Below are positions 14,452 to 21,157 of a stretch of DNA of 26,141 bases, one piece after another (positions within the stretch are counted from its first letter, which is position 1; every line of letters begins with the position of its first letter). A program made the position numbers and the translations under genes. Source of the DNA: JBEKZD01 sp050013395 (GTDB lineage Bacteria > Verrucomicrobiota > Verrucomicrobiia > Palsa-1439); contig JBEKFI010000036.1 of NCBI GenBank assembly GCA_050013395.1, forward strand, positions 1 through 26,141, read 5' to 3'. A model generated the notes under the pieces. The model did not search any database. It was not told the DNA's origin and saw nothing but the letters and a program-made list of their open reading frames with translations.

Positions 14452-15473
14452 AATTCACCTCGCCGTTTCATCCAACTCCACAAGCCTTCCGCCGACACGG
14501 ATAGAATGATCAACGCTTGGAGAATCAGGGACACCTCGCGCGTCACGTGTTCCGTCTCCATATCCAAATCCGCCGTTCCTTTGTGCAACGCGCCGAAGAG
14601 CAACGCCGCCGCGACCACGCCTGCCGGTTGATTACGCCCGAGAAGCGCCACAGCGATGCCGATGAATCCGTACTCGGGCGAAAAGCCCATCTTGAACTTG
14701 CCGGCGTTGCCTAGAACTTCTCCCACGCCGACCAGCCCGGCAAGTCCGCCGGCCAGCGCCATCGCGAGGATTCGAATCTTGCCGGCATCGATGCCGGCTG
14801 CGCGAGCGGCGGATTCGCTTTGTCCAACGGCGCGCATTTCGTAGCCGATAACCGTTCGCCAAAGAAAAATCCAAACCAGAATCGCGGCCACGATTGACAG
14901 CGGCAAGGCCGTGCTTACCGGCGCGCCGCCGAAGATTCCGAATTGGTGGATCAGATAGCCGGTGCCGATGGGACGTGTTTCGGGATTCTGCGTATCCGGA
15001 TTCTTCAGAAGATACAGCGTCACGTAACTTGCCAGCCCGGCTGCAATGAAATTGAGCATGATCGTGTTGATGACTTCGTGGCTGCCGCGTCTGGCGCGCA
15101 GCCAGCCGGGAATCGCGCCCCAGAGAGTTCCCGCCAGAAGCGCCGCCAAGCCGGCCAGCAACGGCGCCACCGGCCACGGCAATCCCGGCCACAACGCGCC
15201 GACCACGCCCACGGCGAGCGCGCCGAGCGTGAGTTGCCCTTCCGCGCCGATGTTGAACAGCCCGGCCTGAAACGCGACCGCGACCGCGAGGCCGGCGAAA
15301 ATCAGCGGCGTCGTGTAAAACAACGTCATGCCAAAATCGTAGTTCGATCCGACCGCGCTCTTCCCGAGGATTTGAAGAACGTGCCACGGGCTTTCGCCCG
15401 CAAACCACGTGAAGCCGAGTCCGAGTGCCAGCCCGACAACGACGGCAAGGACAGGTTGCAGGAACTTTCTCAT
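14448..15473 (-). CDS. nupP: Nucleoside-type ABC transporter permease (NupP/YufP family)
   Basis: A 341-residue permease with an N-terminal helix (FLQPVLAVVVGLALGLGFTW), the paired-permease segment TPLIFAGLAVAVAFQAGLFN and IGAEGQLTLGALA (about 55-83), then several more helices and a conserved GLAGLVGVGEVLG region. It pairs with the downstream permease to form the channel. Four-nucleotide overlaps with both the ATPase gene upstream and the second permease gene downstream show a tight operon. Function in import of nucleosides or related purines/pyrimidines is from family knowledge. Confidence 0.9.
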   Translation of the reverse strand: MRKFLQPVLAVVVGLALGLGFTWFAGESPWHVLQILGKSAVGSNYDFGMTLFYTTPLIFAGLAVAVAFQAGLFNIGAEGQLTLGALAVGVVGALWPGLPWPVAPLLAGLAALLAGTLWGAIPGWLRARRGSHEVINTIMLNFIAAGLASYVTLYLLKNPDTQNPETRPIGTGYLIHQFGIFGGAPVSTALPLSIVAAILVWIFLWRTVIGYEMRAVGQSESAARAAGIDAGKIRILAMALAGGLAGLVGVGEVLGNAGKFKMGFSPEYGFIGIAVALLGRNQPAGVVAAALLFGALHKGTADLDMETEHVTREVSLILQALIILSVSAEGLWSWMKRRGEL

Positions 15474-16999
15474 GACCCGGCCATCTTCAATCCCAATTCG
15501 CGTTCGGATACTTCGCCGCGGCGAAACTCCGCGACGATACGGCCTTCATACATCACCAGAATCCGGTCGGATAACGTCAGGACGTCATCAAGCTCGAAAG
15601 AAATGAGCAGAACGCCTGCGCCGTCGTCACGCACACGGACGATCCGATTGTGGATGAACTCAATCGCGCCCACATCGACCCCGCGCGTCGGCTGCGCCGC
15701 GATCAACAGGCGCGGCCTCCGTTGAAACTCGCGCGCGACGACGAGCTTTTGCTGGTTGCCGCCGGAAAGGTTTCCTGCCGGAACCGTCAACTCGCGCGGT
15801 CGAACATCGTACTCCTCGATGGCCAGCGAAGCCGCTGCCTGCAGCTTCCTCGACGAGAGGAAGCCGGCACGGCTGAAGGCCGGACTTCGTTGCAGGCCCA
15901 ACAGGAAATTCTCGCTGACCGGTCGTTCCAACAATAGTCCTTCCTGCTGCCGATCTTCCGGGATGACAGCCACACCGAGATCGCGAATCCTCGAAGCGTG
16001 CCACGAACTCACGTCTCGACTCAGCACTGTGACCCCGCCAGAAGTTCTGCAGCGCGGATCGCGCGGATGAAGAATCGCCTGCAAGAGTTCGGATTGCCCG
16101 TTGCCTTCGACGCCGGCAATGCCGACGATTTCGCCGCGCTTCACGGAAAAGCTCACATCCGAAAGTTTGTGCCGACCTCCCGGCGCGCCGGCGAGGCTCA
16201 ACCCGGCCACTTCGAGCGCCGTTTCATCGCGCGGCTGCGCGGGCGGAACGGCGATATTCAGAACCACTTTGCGACCGACCATGAGATTGGCGAGTTCTTG
16301 CGGATTGGTCTGCGCGGTCTGCAGTTCGCCGGTCACCTTGCCGGCGCGAAGCACGGTCACTCGATCAGTAACCGACATGACTTCCTTCAGCTTGTGCGTG
16401 ATAAGGATGATCGTCTTGCCTTCATCGCGCAGCTTTTTCAAATGTTGGAAGAGCCCATTTGTTTCCTGCGGTGTGAGCCCCGCCGTCGGTTCGTCTAAAA
16501 TCATAATCGTCGCGTTGCGATAGAGCAGCTTCAGAATCTCGACGCGTTGCTGAACGCCGACGGGAAGCCGCTCGACCGGCTGGTTCAAATCGACCGGCAA
16601 CCCGTATTGCTGTGCCAACGCATCGAGCTGAGCGCGGGCTTTCTTGCGTTCGATCACTCCGAGGCGTACCGGCTCCACGCCGAGAAGAATGTTGTCGAGC
16701 GCGGAGTACGGGCCAGCGAGCATGAAGTGTTGATGAACCATCCCGATTCCCGCGGCGATGGCGTCCGCCGGCGAAGCCCAAACGCACTTCTTTTCGTGAA
16801 CGAAAATCTCGCCGGCATCGGGCGCGAAGATGCCGTAGAGCATTTTCATCGCGGTAGACTTACCCGCGCCGTTCTCGCCGATGACGCCGTGGATCGTGCC
16901 GGGCTCGACGCGAAGATTTACTCCCGCGTTGGCGAGCACGCTGCCGAACTGCTTGGTCAGTCCGCGCAATTCAACCGCTGCGGTTGTCTCGGCTGGCAT
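15470..16999 (-). CDS. nupO: Nucleoside-type ABC transporter ATPase, two NBDs (NupO/YufO family)
   Basis: A 509-residue tandem ATPase. The first domain has Walker A GENGAGKST (41-49), signature LPVGVQQRVEIL and Walker B MILDEPTAGLTP. The second has a degenerate Walker A (GVEGNGQSE, near residue 300, lacking the Lys), signature LSGGNQQKLVVARE and Walker B LLIAAQPTRGVD, as usual for this sugar/nucleoside class. It powers import through the two permeases that follow. The ATG at 16999 is forced by an in-frame TAG two codons upstream. No ribosome binding site is visible before it, and the expected binding-protein gene is not immediately upstream but about 2.8 kb away, beyond foreign DNA. The native leader may therefore have been replaced. 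Confidence 0.93.
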   Translation of the reverse strand: MPAETTAAVELRGLTKQFGSVLANAGVNLRVEPGTIHGVIGENGAGKSTAMKMLYGIFAPDAGEIFVHEKKCVWASPADAIAAGIGMVHQHFMLAGPYSALDNILLGVEPVRLGVIERKKARAQLDALAQQYGLPVDLNQPVERLPVGVQQRVEILKLLYRNATIMILDEPTAGLTPQETNGLFQHLKKLRDEGKTIILITHKLKEVMSVTDRVTVLRAGKVTGELQTAQTNPQELANLMVGRKVVLNIAVPPAQPRDETALEVAGLSLAGAPGGRHKLSDVSFSVKRGEIVGIAGVEGNGQSELLQAILHPRDPRCRTSGGVTVLSRDVSSWHASRIRDLGVAVIPEDRQQEGLLLERPVSENFLLGLQRSPAFSRAGFLSSRKLQAAASLAIEEYDVRPRELTVPAGNLSGGNQQKLVVAREFQRRPRLLIAAQPTRGVDVGAIEFIHNRIVRVRDDGAGVLLISFELDDVLTLSDRILVMYEGRIVAEFRRGEVSERELGLKMAGS

Positions 17000-17074
17000 G
17001 ATCTAGCTAGTGTCCGAGTTTGGAAACAGAGAGTCAATCCTGCTAAGAAGAGGACGCCGGAGGCTCACTGTGTT

Positions 17075-17455
17075 TCAGAAGCCGAGGAAGGTATTGGTCG
17101 CTTCAGCCAGCAACCGACGCCGTTCTATAAGGAAATCGTCGTACCGGTCAAGATGCCAAAGATCGCGATCGGTCGGAATGCACTGTTTCCGTAATTGTGT
17201 GTCGGACACTTCGACCTATTTCATATATGTCGCAGGTTCTTCCGCCCCGACATTTAGGTTTGTACTCGCACTCAGCACCGTGTAATTGCCGAACGTATTG
17301 ATCACGTCCTCTCCTCGACCGTACTTTCGCAACAGCGACCCCGGAAAGAAGTGATGCACCTTTAACTCCGCATTGTGACCCAAGACTTTGCCATCAAGAC
17401 GGAAATGATGATCGCACCAATCGCGAGCATCGTTCTCCGCAAGCATCGACAGATA
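17075..17455 (-). pseudogene. DUF262/HNH-type nuclease, C-terminal remnant with in-frame stop
   Basis: Reading leftwards from 17455 the frame gives YLSMLAENDARDW, LGHNAELKVHHFFPGSLLRK, VINTFGNYTVLSASTNLN and EEPATYMK, then a TAG at 17216-17218. It resumes in the same frame as VEVSDTQLRKQCIPTDRDLW, RYDDFLIERRRLLAEATNTF and a TGA at 17075. This is the C-terminal HNH (DUF1524-like) end of DUF262/GmrSD-type proteins, where VHHIFP carries the HNH histidines. Everything upstream of about 17455 is lost where the IS1380 remnant begins. The truncation and the in-frame amber codon make it a pseudogene. Relatives include modification-dependent restriction proteins, so this is probably defence-system debris. 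Confidence 0.7.
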
Positions 17456-18047
17456 TGCCATCCGTCTGCCGGCCAACGACGTATTGCAGCGGGAGATCGA
17501 GCCGCTGCTGACCCGTCCGCTGGGCCGTCCCTCGAACACGCCGGTGGTCTGGTATGCCGACTTTTTGTATCAGGCGCAGAGCTGGGATCGCGCCCGCCGC
17601 GTGGTGGCCAAGGTGGAGTGGCACAAGGGCGAACTGTTCCCTTGCGTCGGGTTCATCGTGACCAATCTGGGCCGGCCAGCCAAACGGGTGGTGCGGTTCT
17701 ACAACCAGCGGGGCACGGCGGAGCAGCGGATCAAGGAAGGGAAGAACGCCGTCAAATGGACCCGACTGTCCTGTCACGACTTTGTGGACAACCAGGTGCG
17801 GTTGCAACTGTTCGTGTTGGCGTACAACCTGGGCAACCTCCTGCGGCAAGCGGTCTTGCCACGAGCGGTGTGTCACTGGACGTTGACGACGTTGCGGGAG
17901 AAACTGATCAAGATCGGGGCGAAGGTCGTGCGCCATGCTCGGCAGGTGATCTTCCAAATGGCGGAGGTGGCGATCCCGCGGGAACTGTTCCGGGCCATTC
18001 TGGAAGGGATTGGGCAGCTGAGGCTGCTCACACCGGTGCTTGGTTGA
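17454..18047 (+). pseudogene. IS1380-family transposase, C-terminal remnant
   Basis: The frame from 17454 reads YAIRLPANDVLQREIEPLL and continues through FLYQAQSWDRARRVVAKVEW, GFIVTNLGRPAKRVVRFYNQ, GTAEQRIKEGKNAVKWTRLS and VRLQLFVLAYNLGNLLRQ, ending at TGA. This is the C-terminal half of an IS1380-type DDE transposase, including the region around the last catalytic Glu (RGTAEQRIKEGK). The first half and any start codon are missing, and the break falls exactly where the HNH remnant on the other strand starts. The downstream stretch 18048-18310 is probably the 3' end of the element, but I could not define its terminal inverted repeat. Confidence 0.8.
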
Positions 18048-18323
18048 CGCCCGCAGGGCGGAAATCGCGGGAAGGAGAGGTGCTGGGAGGCGGCGCTCTG
18101 TCTGCGTTCGGTCGAAAATCGGTGCTGAACGCGATCGAGGGCAGAAGCCATCTCCCCCGGAGTCAGGAATCCAGTATTGGAGCCGCAAAAAAGGCTTGGT
18201 GGCACTGTCAGAGATGATACTATGTTGGTCAATGAGACTGAATGGCCCGGATGGTCGCGGGGCGTAGGTCATATGGGAAATGTCGGTGAATAAGGCGCGG
18301 CGGGCACGGAGTGGTTGAGTTCT

Positions 18324-18548
18324 ATGGTGGGAAGGCTGGGGAAATTTATGGATGCTGTGGACATGGAGAAGGTGTTGCCCATCGCGACGACGAAGGAGAG
18401 ACAGATGCGGTTCGTGTGGGAAACGTTGCCGTCGACGGAATTCCTCATGAACTGGAACCAGTGCCTGAAACCCAACAGCATGTTCATCGAGGAAATCGAG
18501 GAGCAGGGGAAGTTCAGGCGGTGCGGAATCGGGGGGAGGCATTTGTAG
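18324..18548 (+). CDS. Small hypothetical protein (74 aa), uncertain
   Basis: A 74-residue frame starting MVGRLGKFMDAVDMEKVLP, with an acidic, amphipathic middle (MFIEEIEEQGKF). A TTG at 18315 is an alternative start. The opposite strand is also open (18269-18487), so orientation is not secure. No motif is recognised. It lies between the IS1380 remnant and the inverted repeat upstream of argF, and its stop codon runs into the left arm of that repeat. Confidence 0.3.
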   Translation: MVGRLGKFMDAVDMEKVLPIATTKERQMRFVWETLPSTEFLMNWNQCLKPNSMFIEEIEEQGKFRRCGIGGRHL

Positions 18549-18602
18549 CCGCGAATCTCGTCGCGGCCGGGGATAGCAGACCGCGAGCAGGCTCGCGGCT
18601 AC
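18545..18602. repeat. REP-like inverted repeat upstream of argF
   Basis: GTAGCCGCGA at 18545-18554 is inverted as TCGCGGCTAC at 18593-18602, with internal self-complementary pieces (GCGGCCGG, CCGCGAGCAGGCTCGCGG). The 58-nt element can form a cruciform. Repeats with TAGCCGCGA/TCGCGGCTA ends are, from memory, frequent between genes in some Verrucomicrobiota. The argF start follows 9 nt after it, so it occupies the position of the ribosome binding region or leader. Confidence 0.6.
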
Positions 18603-18611
18603 TGAAGAACA

Positions 18612-19523
18612 ATGAGACATTTGCTGACAGTCGAGCAATTGAACGCAGGGGAGATTGCCGAGGTTCTCGATCTCGCCAAGGATCTGAAAGCGGACCGCGG
18701 CAAGGAGGTCAAGGATCTGCCGCTGAAAAACCAGCACTGGGCGTTGGTTTTCAACAAAGCCAGTACGCGCACGCGCGTCAGCTTCGAGGTGGGGATTCGT
18801 GAGCTCGGCGGCTCGGCGCTTTATCTTTCGTCCGCTGAACTGCAGATGGGGCGCGGCGAATCCGTCGCTGACACCGCGCGAACGCTGTCGCGGTACATCC
18901 ACGGCGTGGTCATCCGCACGTACGCCCAGCAGGACGTGGAGGTGTTTGCGCAGGTCGGTTCGATCCCGGTGATCAACGCGTTGACCGACCATGAACATCC
19001 CTGCCAAATCATGGCGGACTTGCTTACCGTGCGGGAAAAGCTTGGCAGCCTCAAGGGAAAGAAAATAGTCTTTTTCGGCGACGGCGCGTGCAACGTGTGC
19101 AACTCCTGGCTGTTTGGCGCAGCCAAGACCGGCATGGAACTGTGGATCGCCGCGCCCAAGCAGTTTCAACCCGCAGCCGCGCTGGTGAAGCGGGCCGGCG
19201 GCGGGATTCATCTGACGGAGGACGTGCGCGAGGCGGCGAAGAATGCCGATGTGCTGTACACCGATGTCTGGGTGTCGATGGGCAAGGAAGCTGAGGCAGC
19301 ACAACGTCTCAAGATTCTCGCGCCCTATCAACTCAACGCGGCGGTCTTGAAACTTGCCAAGCCCAACGCGCTCGTCATGCACTGTCTGCCCGCGTATGTC
19401 GGCAAGGAAATCGCCGCCGATGTGTTCGAGTCTCATCAACAGGCCATCTTCGATCAGGCCGAAAACCGACTCCACGCTCAGAAAGCCATCCTGACGATGC
19501 TGGCGCGAGCGTGGCGCAAGTAG
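18612..19523 (+). CDS. argF: Ornithine carbamoyltransferase
   Basis: Converts ornithine and carbamoyl phosphate to citrulline in arginine synthesis. All signature elements are present in 303 residues: STRTR at 51-55 (carbamoyl phosphate), HPCQ at 129-132, the nucleotide-fold-like GDGACNVCNSW, the ornithine-specific DVWVSMG loop at 218-224, and HCLP at 257-260, followed by the usual tail FDQAENRLHAQKAILTML. The SMG loop and HCLP favour true ornithine transcarbamylase over aspartate, acetylornithine or YgeW-type homologues. No other arg gene is adjacent. Its stop lies inside the next reading frame (a truncated cation-efflux gene), so argF was probably once cotranscribed with it. It sits within DNA that splits the BMP transporter operon, so it may have arrived with that segment. 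Only a weak GAAG stands as ribosome binding site. Confidence 0.93.
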   Translation: MRHLLTVEQLNAGEIAEVLDLAKDLKADRGKEVKDLPLKNQHWALVFNKASTRTRVSFEVGIRELGGSALYLSSAELQMGRGESVADTARTLSRYIHGVVIRTYAQQDVEVFAQVGSIPVINALTDHEHPCQIMADLLTVREKLGSLKGKKIVFFGDGACNVCNSWLFGAAKTGMELWIAAPKQFQPAAALVKRAGGGIHLTEDVREAAKNADVLYTDVWVSMGKEAEAAQRLKILAPYQLNAAVLKLAKPNALVMHCLPAYVGKEIAADVFESHQQAIFDQAENRLHAQKAILTMLARAWRK

Positions 19524-19762
19524 GCTTTCGTCGCAGCGTGAAGCCGAGCCGACTTCAACGAAGTGTTTCGACGTCCCTGCTGGGACTCGCCACCAACGCG
19601 GTTCTGGCGTGCGCGAAGCTGACCGCCGGCATCCTCGGCCATTCGTACGCGTTGATCGCCGATGGCATCGAGTCGTCCAGCGACGTGGTGGGATCGATCA
19701 TCATCTGGCGCGGCGTCGCCATCGGCAATCGACCGGCCGACGCCAACCATCCATATGGTTAT
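19511..19762 (+). pseudogene. Cation diffusion facilitator transporter, truncated
   Basis: From a GTG overlapping the argF tail the frame reads LQRSVSTSLLGLATNAVLA, then KLTAGILGHSYALIADGIES, SSDVVGSIIIWRGVAIGNRP and ADANHPYG. This is the N-terminal part of a CDF metal efflux protein, with TM1, the HSYALIADGIES metal-site helix, TM2 and the HPYG motif. Similarity stops abruptly at HPYG (about 19760), where intact proteins continue HGKAE. About 30 nt later comes the end of the oppositely oriented binding-protein gene. It is therefore cut at a rearrangement junction and cannot make a complete transporter. Confidence 0.75.
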
Positions 19763-19793
19763 GTGTCCTTTTATTCCATTTGCCAATCAAATC

Positions 19794-20783
19794 TCATTTC
19801 TTGTAGTAGTCGGGGACAACGATTTTGCCGGCGATGATTTCGGCTTTCAATTCGTCGGCACGCTTCCGGACGGACTCGAGCAGGATCTTCTCGTTGTATT
19901 GATCGACGGAGTAATCGACACCTTTGTCGGCAAGGCCGAAGCGTTTGAGGCCGGCGGTGAACTTGCCGGCTCGAGCCTCTTGGATGACGGAGAAGACGGC
20001 GAGGTCCACGCGCTTGAGCATGCTCGTGAGGATCAAGCCCGGCTTCGTCCAGTCTTGATTCGAGTCGACGCCGATGGCGAATTTCTTCCGCTCCTCCGCG
20101 GCGTCGAACACCCCGAAGCCGGATGCGCCGGCGGCGGCGAAGACAACGTCGGCGCCGGCATCGTACTGGGCAAGCGCGAGCTCTTTGCCTTTCGGCGGAT
20201 TGTTCCACGCTTCGCTCGTGACGCCGCAGTAGTTGTCGAGCACGGTGATTTGCGGGTTGATCTTCTTCGCGCCGGCTTCGTAGCCCAACTCGAAACGGTG
20301 GATGAGCGGGACATCCATGCCGCCAACGAAGCCGACTTTGCCGGTCTTGCTGGTCATGGCGGCGATTGCGCCGATGATGTACGCGCCTTCGTGTTCCTCA
20401 AACATCAGTGAGCAGACGTTGGGCGCGTCGACCTGCGCGTCGACGAGGGCAAAGTGTGTTTTAGGAAAATGCGCGGCGATTTTCTGAATGGCTTCCTTTT
20501 GTCCGAAGCCGATGCCGATGATCAGGTCGAAGTCCTTTTGCGCGAAGGCGCGCATGAGCGGCTCGAACGCGTTGTCGTCGCTGGCTTCAACGTACTTCAG
20601 GTAAATCCCCAGCTTCTTCTTCGCCTCGGTCGCTCCTTCGTAGGCCGAAGCATTAAAGGATTTGTCGTCCTTACCGCCGCGATCCAAGACCAAGCCAACC
20701 TTGAATTCTGCCAAGGCCGGATGCCATGAGCACAAGATTGCCACTGTAGCAGCCAGCAGAAACTTCTTGGAGAGCCGTTGCAT
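19794..20783 (-). CDS. nupN: BMP-family ABC transporter substrate-binding protein
   Basis: A 329-residue periplasmic binding protein of the Bmp/Med family (PF02608), which captures purine nucleosides and related compounds. The N-terminus is a Sec signal peptide (KKFLLAATVAILCSWHPALA, cleavage after about residue 25). The Cys lies in AILC, which is a poor lipobox, so it is probably soluble rather than a lipoprotein. Then come VGLVLDRGGKDDKSFN, the hallmark GG..D.SFN segment, ASDDNAFEPLMRAFA, IIGIGFGQKEA, GAIAAMTSKTGKVGFVGGMD and VFAAAGASGFGVFDAA. A GGGG ribosome binding site precedes the ATG. It must work with the ATPase and permeases at 13579-16999, from which it is now separated by foreign DNA. 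It also follows the Mo-hydroxylase genes in the same direction, suggesting the importer serves that pathway. Confidence 0.92.
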   Translation of the reverse strand: MQRLSKKFLLAATVAILCSWHPALAEFKVGLVLDRGGKDDKSFNASAYEGATEAKKKLGIYLKYVEASDDNAFEPLMRAFAQKDFDLIIGIGFGQKEAIQKIAAHFPKTHFALVDAQVDAPNVCSLMFEEHEGAYIIGAIAAMTSKTGKVGFVGGMDVPLIHRFELGYEAGAKKINPQITVLDNYCGVTSEAWNNPPKGKELALAQYDAGADVVFAAAGASGFGVFDAAEERKKFAIGVDSNQDWTKPGLILTSMLKRVDLAVFSVIQEARAGKFTAGLKRFGLADKGVDYSVDQYNEKILLESVRKRADELKAEIIAGKIVVPDYYKK

Positions 20784-20828
20784 GATTCCCCTTTTTAGAC
20801 CCAGAGCGCTGCACCGTCAAGGTGCTGA

Positions 20829-21086
20829 TGTGGCTCGACAGATGTCGAGGTCTCCGAGTCGGTGCCGCGTCTCCACCTGGAAGGCTTCCAGCGCGTCAGT
20901 CTCAGAGCGGGGGAGAAAGAGCCGGTCACCTTCAGGCTGCGCCTGCATCAGTTGGTTCCTTTCGATGATAAAAGCCAGCCATTCGACGAACCCGGTGGCT
21001 TCAAGATTCCCGGCGGCGGCGGGCAACCCGGTGACCCGCACGCCGGCACAATCGGCACGATGCTGAGAGTCGAAGCGTGCTGGTAA
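20829..21086 (+). pseudogene. Glycoside hydrolase 3 C-terminal Fn3-like domain remnant
   Basis: Between the Mo-hydroxylase and binding-protein genes, on the opposite strand, the frame gives SESVPRLHLEGFQRVSLRAG, EKEPVTFRLRLHQLVPFDDK and FDEPGGFKIPGGGGQPGD before TAA. This matches the fibronectin-III-like C-terminal domain of GH3 beta-glucosidases (pattern: LKGFQRV.L..GE...V.F.L....L...D.......PG.F....GG). No start codon or catalytic domain is present, and a TGA at 20826-20828 closes the frame upstream. I read it as a leftover of a deleted gene. Confidence 0.55.
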
Positions 21087-21157
21087 TCCACGACAGCGCG
21101 TGGCGCATCTCAAACCGGCCCGGCTGGGAGGGCCAATCACAGACTGCCGGCAGCGTC

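Noticed and set aside
17009..17210. Inverted repeat AGTGTCCGA (17009-17017) and TCGGACACT (17202-17210)
   Set aside because: The right copy lies within conserved codons of the HNH remnant, so it is probably coincidence rather than a mobile-element end.
17394..19475. A 693-codon open frame on the minus strand
   Set aside because: It runs antisense through the IS1380 remnant, the spacer and argF, all of which have clear protein motifs on the + strand.
18612..19523. argF product as a purine-catabolic YgeW-type carbamoyltransferase
   Set aside because: The DVWVSMG loop, HPCQ and HCLP motifs and the tail fit ordinary ornithine carbamoyltransferase.
17010..19768. Direct repeat GTGTCC at 17010-17015 and 19763-19768, close to both ends of the DNA that splits the transporter operon
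   Set aside because: Its position near both breakpoints is suggestive of a target-site duplication, but six bases are too short to claim, and no terminal inverted repeats were found.
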